DNA of 64,000 nucleotides, from NCBI RefSeq assembly GCF_042665075.1, contig NZ_JBHTBR010000005.1, positions 124,001 to 188,000 on the forward strand, written 5' to 3'. Shown here piece after piece: positions 50,953 to 60,272 of this stretch. The notes under the pieces are model-generated. The model was not told the origin of the DNA. It made no database searches and was given only the letters and a program-made list of their open reading frames with translations. A program made the translations under genes and the position numbers. This stretch comes from Hirschia litorea. GTDB lineage: Bacteria; Pseudomonadota; Alphaproteobacteria; Caulobacterales; Hyphomonadaceae. Each line of letters opens with the position of its first letter. Position 1 is the stretch's first letter.

Positions 50953-52374
50953 CTAGTCCTCATGGCTAGCCAGATACTTTTCCCGCTTTGGCCAATATTC
51001 CTTCAGATCTTTTTTCACTTCACCTGCAAGAAAATAAAGACCGATAAGATTTGGAATCGCCAACACAAAGTTCAAACTGTCTGCCAGTTCTATCATCTTA
51101 TCCAAAGGAATAACGGCTGCTGCTGCAAGCTGGATACAATAGAAAATCTTGTATCCCATGATTATTTTTTTGCGTTCCCCCACCAGATAGGTGAAGCCTT
51201 TCAAACCATAATAGAACCAACTAATTATCGAAGTGTAGGCAAACAGTATAACCGACACCGTTAGAATAATTGGAAACCATGGCAGCACTGTTGAAAAGGC
51301 ATTTGAGGTAATAACCACCCCTTCACCATCTCCCAAATATGCACCCGTTACGACAACAATAATTGCCGTCATAAAACATACGATACAGCTATCTATCAGT
51401 GGCTCTAAAAGGGAAACAAACCCTTCTGTTAGCGGTTGATCTGTCTTCACAGCAGAGTGCGCAATCGCTGACGTACCAAGCCCTGCCTCGTTGGAATAAA
51501 CAGCGCGCTTAACACCCGCAACCAAAGCACCGATAATGCCACCACCAACACTTGTGGGGTTGAAGGCTTCACTGAAAATCAACCCAATTGCGCGAGGAAC
51601 TTCAGCCGCATTCACGCCTAAAACAATAAGACCACCAATCAGATACAAACCACACATGGTCGGCACGATTTTTTCCGCCACAGCCCCAATGGACTTAATG
51701 CCACCAATGATCGCTGCACCAACCAATGCAGACAGCACAATTCCATACAATAAGGGCTGATCTAATCCTGTCGCATGCGCGAACTGGGCATGACTTTGAT
51801 TGACCTGATACATATTGAGGGATGCAAAAGGAAATGCCACCGCCACCATCACGGCCAATACGCGCCCTGTACGCGGCATACCTTTATTCTTCAAACCTTT
51901 AGACAGGTAATACATGGGACCACCAGACACAGTCCCATCTTCATGCACATCACGATATTTAACTGCCAAGGTACATTCAACAAACTTTGTCGACATCCCA
52001 AAGAAGCCAGCTAATACCATCCAAAGTGCTGCCCCCGGACCGCCAATTGAAATGGCGATCGCAGCACCAGCAATGTTTCCAAGTCCTACTGTACCGGACA
52101 ATGCCGTTGTTAGAGCTTGAACAGCGGAAATCTCACCGCCAACCCCTGCTTTAGGTTTTCGCTTGAGCAACTCAATCGCGTGCTTAACACCACGAAAATT
52201 GATCCCCCCTAAATACAGCGTGAAAAACAGCGCAGCACAGATCAACCACACCACAATAAGAGGTAGCTTTGTGCCATTAATCATCACCGAATAAAAAACG
52301 ATTGAATCAAGGAAACCAGACACGGGTGCCACCACAGCATTGACACCATTGCCTATCATTTCTGAAATCGACAC
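50953..52374 (-). CDS. Sodium:alanine/glycine symporter, AGCS family
   Basis: A 473-residue amino-acid importer of the AGCS (DagA/AlsT) family. The family signature is clear: ALTTALSGTVGLGNIAGAAIAISIGGPGA, then FFGMSTKFVECTLAVKYR, and GVKRAVYSNEAGLGTSAIAHSA. About eleven helices are visible. Alanine, glycine or serine are likely substrates. It ends close to serB but reads in the opposite direction. Confidence 0.94.
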   Translation of the reverse strand: MSISEMIGNGVNAVVAPVSGFLDSIVFYSVMINGTKLPLIVVWLICAALFFTLYLGGINFRGVKHAIELLKRKPKAGVGGEISAVQALTTALSGTVGLGNIAGAAIAISIGGPGAALWMVLAGFFGMSTKFVECTLAVKYRDVHEDGTVSGGPMYYLSKGLKNKGMPRTGRVLAVMVAVAFPFASLNMYQVNQSHAQFAHATGLDQPLLYGIVLSALVGAAIIGGIKSIGAVAEKIVPTMCGLYLIGGLIVLGVNAAEVPRAIGLIFSEAFNPTSVGGGIIGALVAGVKRAVYSNEAGLGTSAIAHSAVKTDQPLTEGFVSLLEPLIDSCIVCFMTAIIVVVTGAYLGDGEGVVITSNAFSTVLPWFPIILTVSVILFAYTSIISWFYYGLKGFTYLVGERKKIIMGYKIFYCIQLAAAAVIPLDKMIELADSLNFVLAIPNLIGLYFLAGEVKKDLKEYWPKREKYLASHED

Positions 52375-52423
52375 AATTATTCCCCTTTGCCCGCTTATCT
52401 ATTCATATATAGATGAGCCAAGA

Positions 52424-52747
52424 TTAGTCTTTGGGCTGGATACATATTCCCCAATCCCGCATTGCTTTGAAAATGGGCCCCAGTTTTTTGCCCGTTTCAG
52501 TCATCACATATTCAGCGCGCGGTGGATGCTCTTCATAATAGCGGCGCACTAACAGGCCATAATCTTCAAACAATTTCAGTCTATTTGAAAGAGTGTTAGG
52601 GGCAATTCCTTCCAAAGTATCCTGCAATTCTTGAAAACGACGTGTTTCATGCACGAGAAACTCATAGAGAATCTCCGCAGACCATCGCAAACCAAGAATA
52701 CTGGCAGTACGCGAGACCGGACATGAAGGAAGCTTGGGATCTGTCAT
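52424..52747 (-). CDS. HxlR-family transcriptional regulator
   Basis: A 107-residue winged-helix regulator. It has the HxlR start with an early Cys (PSCPVSRTASILGLRWSAEIL), then the wing and recognition area RRFQELQDTLEGIAPNTLSNRLK, and EYVMTETGKKLGPIFKAM. Such proteins often sense electrophiles or redox stress through the N-terminal Cys. The target is unknown; the AGCS gene follows on the same strand after about 50 bases and could be a target or simply a neighbour. Confidence 0.9.
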   Translation of the reverse strand: MTDPKLPSCPVSRTASILGLRWSAEILYEFLVHETRRFQELQDTLEGIAPNTLSNRLKLFEDYGLLVRRYYEEHPPRAEYVMTETGKKLGPIFKAMRDWGICIQPKD

Positions 52748-52823
52748 AAATCAAACATAGCTAGATTTACCAACGCCACAATATATGGCGTCGGAATTCT
52801 CTTTTCCCATTTTACTATTAATT

Positions 52824-54317
52824 TTATCCGTCCTGACGGGTGCGTATTGATCTAAATGTCGTGTCACCATCACGGTAAAATTGCAATAAAACCGGCTCAC
52901 CCCGACCTGAAACGATTTCAGCCTCTGCTATCGCTTCATCAGGTGTGTTCACCGCAAGGAAGTTCACCTCAACGATCACATCACCTTTTTCGAGCTTTCC
53001 AACCGCGTCTGAACCTGGCTCAACTCGCACTACCAGCACACCATTTACTGATGCTGGAATTCTATAGCGCCGGCGGTCTTCATCGCTTATCCGCGTTAGC
53101 TCAACACCCAATAAATTACTCAACTCAGGCCCGGTATCATTACTAGGTGCTGGCTTTGATTGAACGTCAGATTCCATCAATTCAAGTGAAACAGAAAGTT
53201 CCGTATCTTTCTTTTTCCGTATCACAGACATTGCCACAGGCGTTCCAATCGGCGCACTCGCAACAATCGTTGAAAGGTCACGCGTTTCCTTGATATCCAG
53301 CCCGTTAAACTGCGTAATCATATCGCCAACTTGCAACCCAGCACGTTGAGCTGGACTTTTATCAGTCACATGGATCACAATTGCGCCAATCGCTCTATCG
53401 CGCCCATAACTACGCGCCAACTCAGGTGTTACACCCTGCACACGCACACCCAACCAGCCACGCTCTACGAGGCCCTTATCTTTCAACTGACGGACTATAT
53501 CTTTGGTTAAATTTGATGGCACCGAAAAACCGACACCGACAGAACCACCACCACCACTTGGCGAGTAAATCGCAGTATTCACGCCGATCACTTCCCCCTT
53601 CAAATTGAAGAGCGGACCACCGGAATTTCCTTTATTTATGGACGCATCCGTTTGGATAAATGCATCATATTGGCCAGCATTGATATTACGATCACGCGCA
53701 GACACTATCCCCGCTGTTACCGTACCGCCTAGGCCAAATGGATTACCAATAGCGACAACCCAATCTCCAACAAGCGCCGTATCTGAATCACCCAAGGGCA
53801 CAGCAACAAGCGCCGCGTCGGATGTTACCTTCAACAATGCTAGGTCTGTTGCCGCATCACGCCCAACCAATTCAGCGGCCAATACTGTCCCATCAGATAA
53901 AACAACGTCGATCTCATCGGCAGCTTCAATCACATGGTTATTCGTCACCACATAACCGCTCTCATCAATGATAAAGCCCGACCCTAGTGAAGACTCGCGT
54001 TTTAAACCGTCTCCATCGCGGTTAAAAAACTCATTGAACTCTTCAAGCGGAGACCCTTGTCCAAACCCGCCTACTTCTGATCCAGACCCCATTGTCTGAC
54101 GTGTAGAAATATTCACAACTGATGGCATTAAACGCGCAGCAAGTTTGGAGAAACTATCAGGTGCATTATTGGGCGATTGCGCAGCTTGCACACCTTCAAT
54201 AGGTGCCGTTTGAGCGAATGCGGAACCAGTCGCGGACACAACAAGACTTGCACTCATCCACAACGCCTTGGCTATTGGCGTAGAATAACGTGTTTTGGGC
54301 AAGTTGGGGTGACTCAT
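52824..54317 (-). CDS. degP: DegP/Do-family periplasmic serine protease
   Basis: Periplasmic protease and chaperone for misfolded envelope proteins. The 497-residue protein has a signal peptide (cleavage near AFAQ), a trypsin-like domain with catalytic His in VTNNHVIEAADE, Asp in DAATDLALLKV and Ser in NKGNSGGPLFN, and two PDZ domains (about 285-375 and 395-490). It is a standard HtrA length. The gene follows hflK-hflC in the minus direction after a terminator, and proteolysis genes of this sort are often neighbours in Proteobacteria. Confidence 0.94.
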   Translation of the reverse strand: MSHPNLPKTRYSTPIAKALWMSASLVVSATGSAFAQTAPIEGVQAAQSPNNAPDSFSKLAARLMPSVVNISTRQTMGSGSEVGGFGQGSPLEEFNEFFNRDGDGLKRESSLGSGFIIDESGYVVTNNHVIEAADEIDVVLSDGTVLAAELVGRDAATDLALLKVTSDAALVAVPLGDSDTALVGDWVVAIGNPFGLGGTVTAGIVSARDRNINAGQYDAFIQTDASINKGNSGGPLFNLKGEVIGVNTAIYSPSGGGGSVGVGFSVPSNLTKDIVRQLKDKGLVERGWLGVRVQGVTPELARSYGRDRAIGAIVIHVTDKSPAQRAGLQVGDMITQFNGLDIKETRDLSTIVASAPIGTPVAMSVIRKKKDTELSVSLELMESDVQSKPAPSNDTGPELSNLLGVELTRISDEDRRRYRIPASVNGVLVVRVEPGSDAVGKLEKGDVIVEVNFLAVNTPDEAIAEAEIVSGRGEPVLLQFYRDGDTTFRSIRTRQDG

Positions 54318-54434
54318 ATTCGACTTTCCTTCATTCCAGCACGACTCCGATTACGCGTTTGCGCATGGAAACTCAATCATATCTCAAAAATATATCCGCA
54401 TTCTGCCTGACGGGGATAACTTATTCAAAAAAAA

Positions 54435-54466
54435 TGCCGTCCAAACCATGCACGGTCCGGACGGCA
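54435..54466 (-). terminator. Terminator of hflKC
   Basis: TGCCGTCC pairs with GGACGGCA on the minus strand and is followed by eight T residues. It lies about 60 bases past the hflC stop, separating hflKC from degP. Confidence 0.88.
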
Positions 54467-54524
54467 AAATCATGGCAGACCTAAATAGTCAGCACTTAAA
54501 GGCATTTAGCCTCAAATGACTGAA

Positions 54525-55472
54525 CTATTTTTTTCCGTCCTTATTGCTAAAATAGCCAAAGAAATCACTGTCAGGTGATAACACCATCGGAGTTCCCGCT
54601 TTCACACCTGCTTTATAGGCATCCATAGAACGGTAGAAAGAAAAGAACTCAGGATCGAGATTATAAGCACCCGCATAGATCGCGTTACGCTTGGCATCTC
54701 CATCACCTTTGATGATCTCAGATTGCTCTTTTGCTTCAGCTAGAAGAACAGTCGCATTACGGTCAGCTTCCGCTCTAATCCGCAAACCCTGCTCTTCACC
54801 TTCCGCACGAATTTGCGCAGCTTCTTGGTTACGCTCTGTCTGCATACGCGTAAACACACGCTCAGAGTTCGCACGCGGCAAGTCAGCGCGTGTGATACGC
54901 ACATCCACAATCTCAATACCATATTGCTCAGCACCACGGTTCAAGATGTCACGAATAGCTGTCATCAATTCAGCCCGTTGCCCAGAGATAATATCAGGCG
55001 TTTTCACATCACCCAAAACCTCACGCAAAGCTGCTGTCATAATGCCTTGAAGCTGCGCAGTTGCACCTGCCTCATTGTTTGCAGAACGGAAGAATTGTAG
55101 AGGGTCCACAATTTTCCAACGCGCAAATGCATCCACGATCAAACGCTCTTGGTCTGCCGCAATAATTTCCTGTGATGGAAGCTCAAAACCTAGGTTTTTC
55201 TTGTCAAAGATAGCCACGTTTTGAAGGAATGGCACTTTAAAATGCAATCCAGCCTCAGAGTCAGCTTTATCAAGGTTATCATATTCAATCACAGCACCAT
55301 CTTCGGCAGCTGCTGAAGACGCACGCTTAGGCGCGTTGATCACACCTTGCGCTTGCCCCAATTGAAGCAAAATCGCCTGTTCATCGACACGAACAATGTA
55401 AAATGAGTTGAATGCGATAATCGCACCTAAACCCACAAGAATAAGCGCAAATGGCCCTAAAATCTTACCCAT
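54525..55472 (-). CDS. hflC: FtsH modulator HflC
   Basis: SPFH/band-7 membrane protein that forms a periplasmic cage with HflK around the FtsH protease. The 315-residue protein has an N-terminal helix (FALILVGLGAIIAFNSFYIV), the band-7 core with FARWKIVDPLQFFRS and the helical region NSERVFTRMQTERNQEAAQIRAEGEE (in pieces). It overlaps hflK by one base. Confidence 0.95.
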   Translation of the reverse strand: MGKILGPFALILVGLGAIIAFNSFYIVRVDEQAILLQLGQAQGVINAPKRASSAAAEDGAVIEYDNLDKADSEAGLHFKVPFLQNVAIFDKKNLGFELPSQEIIAADQERLIVDAFARWKIVDPLQFFRSANNEAGATAQLQGIMTAALREVLGDVKTPDIISGQRAELMTAIRDILNRGAEQYGIEIVDVRITRADLPRANSERVFTRMQTERNQEAAQIRAEGEEQGLRIRAEADRNATVLLAEAKEQSEIIKGDGDAKRNAIYAGAYNLDPEFFSFYRSMDAYKAGVKAGTPMVLSPDSDFFGYFSNKDGKK

Positions 55473-56572
55473 TAATTTGCCTCCTTACGACGAAGCTGAT
55501 CAAGCGGAAGATATGGCAATGCACCAGAATCACCATCAAGAATCATAGTGTCTGAGCGCCCCAAAACTTCTTCCATCGTCTCAAGATACATACGCTCACG
55601 TGTCACGCGAGGCGCTTTACGATACTCTTCGTAGATCAAGCGGAAACGTTCCGCCTCACCTGTCGCGACAGAGATAACTTGAGAACGGTATGCTTCAGCT
55701 TCTTGAAGTAATTTTTCAGCCTCACCACGTGCACGCGGCACAACGTTATTTGCATACGCTTTGGCTTGGTTGATTGTTGTTTCTTTATCTTGTCCCGCAT
55801 TACGTACATCGCGGAACGCATCAATAACTTCTGCCGGCGGGTCAGATTTAGCAACGTTGATTTCAGTAATCTGAATACCAGCACCATAGCTATCGAGCGT
55901 ATCTTGCATCAATTGCAAAACACTCGCGGCAACTTCATCACGACCACTCGAAATAATCGGCACAAGATCACGCTTACCAACAACCTCACGCATTGAGCTC
56001 TCGGCTACAGCACGCAACATATCGACAGGTCTTTTCACATTGAAAAGGAAATCTTGAGGGTTCGACACCTTCCAGAATACTTTAAAGTCAATATCCACAA
56101 TATTGGCATCGCCTGTAAGCATCTGGCCTTTTGCGCCCGACCCTACTTCAATACTTTGGATTTTGTTCACAGGTACAATCTGGTGCGTCTCAATTGGGTC
56201 AGGGAAACGCAATTGAAAACCAGGTCCACGTGTTGAATGATACTCACCAAAGCGAAGCACAACAGCTTGCTCTTGCTCATTCACCTGAAACACACCAGTC
56301 GCAACCCAACCTACAGCAGCAATAACAGCAAACAGCGCAAATCCTGCACCATTAAATCCACCGCCGCTTCCTTTGCCGCCTTTTCCACCGCGACCGCCAC
56401 CCTTGCGACGATTTGCAAACTTCTCTTGCATTTTGCGTAAACTATCCTCTAGGTCTGGACCTTGCTGTCCATTATCGCCCGGACGCCCCCAAGGACTCTT
56501 ATCTTCGCCGCCAGATCCTGTAGGACCATCGCCCCACGGACCTTTGCCGCCCTTATTATCGTTCCAAGGCAT
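55472..56572 (-). CDS. hflK: FtsH modulator HflK
   Basis: Partner of HflC. The 366-residue protein has a Gly/Lys/Asp-rich cytoplasmic N-terminus (about 1-75, with WGRPGDNGQQGP and repeated GG), one membrane helix (FALFAVIAAVGWVATGVF), the band-7 domain with VVLRFGEYHSTRGPGFQLRFP and a long helix including ARGEAEKLLQEAEAYRSQV. It is divergent from apbC with 78 bases between starts, which must contain both promoters. Confidence 0.95.
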   Translation of the reverse strand: MPWNDNKGGKGPWGDGPTGSGGEDKSPWGRPGDNGQQGPDLEDSLRKMQEKFANRRKGGGRGGKGGKGSGGGFNGAGFALFAVIAAVGWVATGVFQVNEQEQAVVLRFGEYHSTRGPGFQLRFPDPIETHQIVPVNKIQSIEVGSGAKGQMLTGDANIVDIDFKVFWKVSNPQDFLFNVKRPVDMLRAVAESSMREVVGKRDLVPIISSGRDEVAASVLQLMQDTLDSYGAGIQITEINVAKSDPPAEVIDAFRDVRNAGQDKETTINQAKAYANNVVPRARGEAEKLLQEAEAYRSQVISVATGEAERFRLIYEEYRKAPRVTRERMYLETMEEVLGRSDTMILDGDSGALPYLPLDQLRRKEAN

Positions 56573-56650
56573 TTACGCCACTCCTTTCGGATTTATAAGT
56601 TTGCACTATATCAACTATCTAATATCGTTTAACTTTGGAAAGCTTCAACC

Positions 56651-57886
56651 GTGACAAACACGAATTCTGGCCTCAAGCAGACAGTTCTAGACGTTCTGGA
56701 CAAAATTATACACCCAGACACGGCAAAAGGTCTCGTATCCTCCCAGAAAGTTCAAGGTTTTTCCCTCCAAACGGGAGAAAGCGGCGACGCAAAGATCGGT
56801 TTTATCCTCGAAATTGATGGCGGACCGTCTCCCCTAGCTGATTCTCTCAAGCAAAAAGCGGAGAAAGCTGTCTTAGATATTGATGGAATTGAGGCTGTTA
56901 CAGTCATTATGACATCGCACTCAGACCGCCCTCAAGCGCGCGCGCCTTCACCAGAAAAAACTGCTCAAAACGCCCCTCTTGCTTCCGGCGCATCTCGACG
57001 CATGCAAAAAGGTGATAATGTTGCCGCACAAGATTCAAAACGTCCTGTCCCAGCAGGTGGCCCTTCTAAAGCGGCCCCTCCTGAACGCGCAAAAATCCCC
57101 GGCGTAAATGCCATGATAGCCATTGCCAGTGCTAAAGGCGGAGTTGGAAAATCAACAGTCACAAGCAATCTCGCCATTGCATGCGCACAACTCGGCTTAA
57201 AGGTCGGAATATTAGATACAGACGTATACGGCCCTTCCCTACCCACAATGTTTGGAACGGCTAAAACATCCCCTGAGCAAGGCAAAGACGGCAAACTCAT
57301 TCCAATAGAAGCACACGGCATAAAAACAATGTCGATTGGATATCTTGCCGATACCGATGCGCCTATGATTTGGCGCGGGCCTGTTGTCGTCTCTGCGATT
57401 AATCAAATGATGCAAGATGTCGCGTGGGCTGATTTAGATATTTTGTTTGTAGACACCCCCCCAGGCACAGGAGACATCCAATTGTCGCTGGCACAGCGCG
57501 CCCCTCTTACCGCCGCAATTATCGTTTCCACTCCGCAGGAAGTTGCTCTTGCCGATGTTCGTCGCGGCGTTGCAATGTTCCACAAAACCCACACCCCCGT
57601 ACTTGGCATTATTGAAAACATGGCGTGGTTTGAAGATCCTGTAAGCAAAAACCGATCTTACATTTTCGGTGAAGGCGGCGCACGTCGTACTGCCGAAGCA
57701 TTGGAAACACCGTTCCTCGGTGAGTTGCCAATTGTGCAATCTATCCGAGAATCAGGAGATGCAGGCACACCCGCCGCGTTGAAGGCTGGCCCAGTCCAAG
57801 ACAGTTTTCGCCTATTAGCCGAAAAGATAATCGCCTCATTGGAGGCCCCCCTTGGGAAAGCGCCGCCGCAAATCATCTTCGAATAA
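56651..57886 (+). CDS. apbC: Fe-S cluster carrier ATPase ApbC/Mrp
   Basis: P-loop protein of the Mrp/NBP35 family that carries iron-sulfur clusters to apoproteins. The 411-residue protein (GTG start) has an N-terminal DUF59/MIP18-like domain (about 10-90), a Pro/Ala-rich linker, and the ATPase domain with the deviant Walker A ASAKGGVGKSTVTSNLA, YGPSLPTMFG, VDTPPGTGDIQLSLAQ and IENMAWF. The C-x2-C that binds the bridging cluster in typical members, expected after IENM, is absent here: the stretch reads AWFEDPVSKNR. Loss of these cysteines occurs in alphaproteobacterial members. Confidence 0.92.
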   Translation: MTNTNSGLKQTVLDVLDKIIHPDTAKGLVSSQKVQGFSLQTGESGDAKIGFILEIDGGPSPLADSLKQKAEKAVLDIDGIEAVTVIMTSHSDRPQARAPSPEKTAQNAPLASGASRRMQKGDNVAAQDSKRPVPAGGPSKAAPPERAKIPGVNAMIAIASAKGGVGKSTVTSNLAIACAQLGLKVGILDTDVYGPSLPTMFGTAKTSPEQGKDGKLIPIEAHGIKTMSIGYLADTDAPMIWRGPVVVSAINQMMQDVAWADLDILFVDTPPGTGDIQLSLAQRAPLTAAIIVSTPQEVALADVRRGVAMFHKTHTPVLGIIENMAWFEDPVSKNRSYIFGEGGARRTAEALETPFLGELPIVQSIRESGDAGTPAALKAGPVQDSFRLLAEKIIASLEAPLGKAPPQIIFE

Positions 57887-57953
57887 ACATCCTAATTAAC
57901 CCTATTAAGTGCAAAAACTCCCGTCATTCGTGCATTTTCTCACAGAATATTAA

Positions 57954-58003
57954 GCCGAGCCTATTTATTTTAACCCTTTTTTAGGGTTTGCTACAGGTTC
58001 GGC
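57954..58003 (+). promoter_or_regulatory. Long hairpin with near-match CtrA box
   Basis: GCCGAGCC pairs with GGTTCGGC (one G-U), enclosing AACCC-TTTTTT-AGGGTT. No T-run follows, so it is not a clear terminator. The segment 57970-57984 (TTAA-CCCTTTT-TTAG) is one base from the CtrA consensus. It lies about 75 bases before the next gene. Confidence 0.3.
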
Positions 58004-58077
58004 CTCTTCATTGCAGGAGGTATCGGTCTAGCAGAAAGCTATATTCGTTTTCATATCGCCTCGACGGAGCCTAGCCC

Positions 58078-58923
58078 ATGACGTCTTTAGCCTACCCAAT
58101 CCGTGGAAAATTTTGGCCACAGGATGCTTTTGGACGTGTGTTAAATGCTGCCGTGAAGCGTGAAGACCTCAACCTTCTATGGTCAAATCTTTCTGAAAGC
58201 GCAGTCGATGTTGCGCATGCACGTTTTGGCGATGATCTACACAGCGTTTATCTTTCTGGCCCAGCAGCACGCAACCGCCCAGGTGGTGGCTCCATCATGA
58301 TTGTGCTCGCACCGCACGTAAAAGCTGCCAATATTGATAATTGGGCATTGCCAGCCGCAGAAGAATTACGCCGACTACACAATTGCAAATTTGGCCTCAA
58401 TATACATGTCTTAAAATGGCGGGATGTTTTCTGCCCAATGGGTCAAACATCACCTTCAAAATTCCGTCTTAGCGTCAATTCAATTTGTATTGGCGGGCGC
58501 AACATCACCCGCCTCATTCAACAACTCAGCATCAATGAAGCCGTTGCGAACCCAATGTTGGTGAGTTTTGAAAGCCGCTTGCAGGATGCAAAACAAAAAA
58601 CGCTTCTTTCAGATAGCCGCCGCGTCATTCGCTCTGTATCTGCAAATGTAGGCCACGCTGTCGTCTCCGCCGGATATGCAAGCGTCATGGCTGCCGAACA
58701 AGTCTATACTGAAGACCTAGATATTCGCCGCGACATCTTCACCTTGCACCACCCCGACCACAAAGACGACATTCAACGCGCCTATGACATGGCCGCGCTA
58801 CCATCTTATGACCCGGTGCAAGTGCGCGCTTTCATAAATGAAGCACGAGATTGGGTTTTGCCAATCGTCAACACTTGGCTCAACACATATAATCCAGACC
58901 GTATGGACTTGCTTAACGTTTAG
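58078..58923 (+). CDS. Degenerate nucleotidyltransferase-like protein with helical C-terminus
   Basis: A 281-residue protein. The segment SVYLSGPAARNRPGGGSIMIVL (about 56-77, in pieces) aligns with the minimal nucleotidyltransferase core, where G-S-x-A-R leads to S-D-x-D, but the Asp pair is replaced (GSIMI), so nucleotidyl transfer is unlikely. The rest, from about residue 175, is helical with an Arg/His-rich start (LLSDSRRVIRSVSANVGH) and a C-terminal pattern reminiscent of HEPN-type helical partners, though without a clear R-x4-6-H motif. GGAG lies nine bases before the ATG. Function unknown; a catalytically dead MNT-HEPN-like fusion is one reading. Confidence 0.6.
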   Translation: MTSLAYPIRGKFWPQDAFGRVLNAAVKREDLNLLWSNLSESAVDVAHARFGDDLHSVYLSGPAARNRPGGGSIMIVLAPHVKAANIDNWALPAAEELRRLHNCKFGLNIHVLKWRDVFCPMGQTSPSKFRLSVNSICIGGRNITRLIQQLSINEAVANPMLVSFESRLQDAKQKTLLSDSRRVIRSVSANVGHAVVSAGYASVMAAEQVYTEDLDIRRDIFTLHHPDHKDDIQRAYDMAALPSYDPVQVRAFINEARDWVLPIVNTWLNTYNPDRMDLLNV

Positions 58924-58984
58924 CCTGCTACATCAAATCCTCGCTTTAATGGCGTCAGCTTAACCTGACCAGCAATGGATACAT

Positions 58985-60232
58985 CTACTCGTCGAAGGCG
59001 CAAAATTCTGTGTGCACACGACACGCATTTCCGACACCACGCTCTAGATTACATTCACGCACAGCATTGACGCGCGCGGCAACCGGATCTTGTGCTGTGG
59101 CTATGCCCCAATATCGTGCGTCAAATGCAGATTGTGCGTTAAACACATCTTCCTTTGCCATCGCATAAGCAACACACCCATTGAACACCTGCACCACACC
59201 GCACTGCTGGCCAGTTGCAGAACAGTCCCTCAAGGCAAGCTGCTGGGCTATCTCTTGGGTATCAGCCCCCTTGGAGACGCCGACATCCCCCATAGCAGAC
59301 CGCGCAAAACTTCCCCAGAGCTGACTAAAGCGTGGCTTAACCTCTATCCCACAATGGGGATACAAGGCGTCACGCCCCGCCACATCATCGTAATTTAAGC
59401 CACGTCGCCACAACCCTGGCGCATGCACATTACGGCGCACCATCACAGCACTTCCCGCGACATTTCGGGATATCTTCAACCCCTCACTTGCCGCCATACA
59501 GTTTATCGGCATCGGATTATAGGGAATATCGTCTGCATCAATGTTTAAGGAGGGCTTTTCTTCGGGGTGTCCTAAACCAAGTGCATGACCAATTTCATGG
59601 AAGATAAGTGTCGGAAAATGCACACATTCTGGGCGCATCATCTCAAAACTCTCATCAATATAATAACACCGCTCTTTGTTTACCCGCACATCCGCACTTT
59701 CAATACGGTCACGCACCAGCGTGGAACGCTCATTGTTGGATAAAGTGACGTAATCAATCGGCCGATCATAAAAAATCGTATATCCATTCATCAGTGCATT
59801 TCGAAAATTCGGGAACTCCATCGCGGTCGAGGCATAAAAATCTATCTCAGCGCCTTGGTCAGTTTCTCCTAATACGGCCAATGGAAAAGCCGGACTTATC
59901 CGCCCCGTCACATCAGTAAATCTCAACACAGGATGCCCATCACCCCATCGCGCCAAGGCTTGAGAAATCATGCGCTTTGCATCATCACAGTCTGAATCAT
60001 CCACAAAGTTTATTGTGCAAATACTTGAATCTACAGAATATTCTAAACCACCGCCCAAGCCGCGCTGCCCCGTCTCCACCAAGGAACCCGTAGTCATTGC
60101 CCATCTGGACGCCCGCTTTAGGTCTTCGATCGCATTTCCCGTCGATTTACGCGGCCCCTCCACAACAAACGCCATTGCAGAAGATACCAAACACACACTT
60201 AGAGCGAACCAAACAGCGATTAGGCGATGCAT
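58985..60232 (-). CDS. Secreted matrixin-type zinc metalloprotease with DUF4189 domain
   Basis: A 415-residue exported protein with a signal peptide (cleavage near SSAMA). The middle holds the zincin motif HEIGHALGLGH (His212, Glu213, His216, His222), the matrixin/metzincin pattern H-E-x-x-H-x-x-G-x-x-H. A Met-turn is plausible at INCMAAS. The last 110 residues match DUF4189: WGSFARSAMGDVGVSKG, DCSATGQQCGVVQVFNGCVAYA (in pieces) and paired cysteines, which in this family probably form disulfides. Several further Cys suggest an oxidising location. The substrate is unknown. It is a stand-alone gene. Confidence 0.85.
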   Translation of the reverse strand: MHRLIAVWFALSVCLVSSAMAFVVEGPRKSTGNAIEDLKRASRWAMTTGSLVETGQRGLGGGLEYSVDSSICTINFVDDSDCDDAKRMISQALARWGDGHPVLRFTDVTGRISPAFPLAVLGETDQGAEIDFYASTAMEFPNFRNALMNGYTIFYDRPIDYVTLSNNERSTLVRDRIESADVRVNKERCYYIDESFEMMRPECVHFPTLIFHEIGHALGLGHPEEKPSLNIDADDIPYNPMPINCMAASEGLKISRNVAGSAVMVRRNVHAPGLWRRGLNYDDVAGRDALYPHCGIEVKPRFSQLWGSFARSAMGDVGVSKGADTQEIAQQLALRDCSATGQQCGVVQVFNGCVAYAMAKEDVFNAQSAFDARYWGIATAQDPVAARVNAVRECNLERGVGNACRVHTEFCAFDE

Positions 60233-60272
60233 ACTTCTCTTTCAAATTATTCTAACCAAAGCAAAGCTCTAG

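Noticed and set aside
58078..58923. A MNT-HEPN toxin-antitoxin system
   Set aside because: There is only one gene, the catalytic Asp pair is missing and no R-x4-6-H motif is clear, so a toxin-antitoxin claim is not supported.
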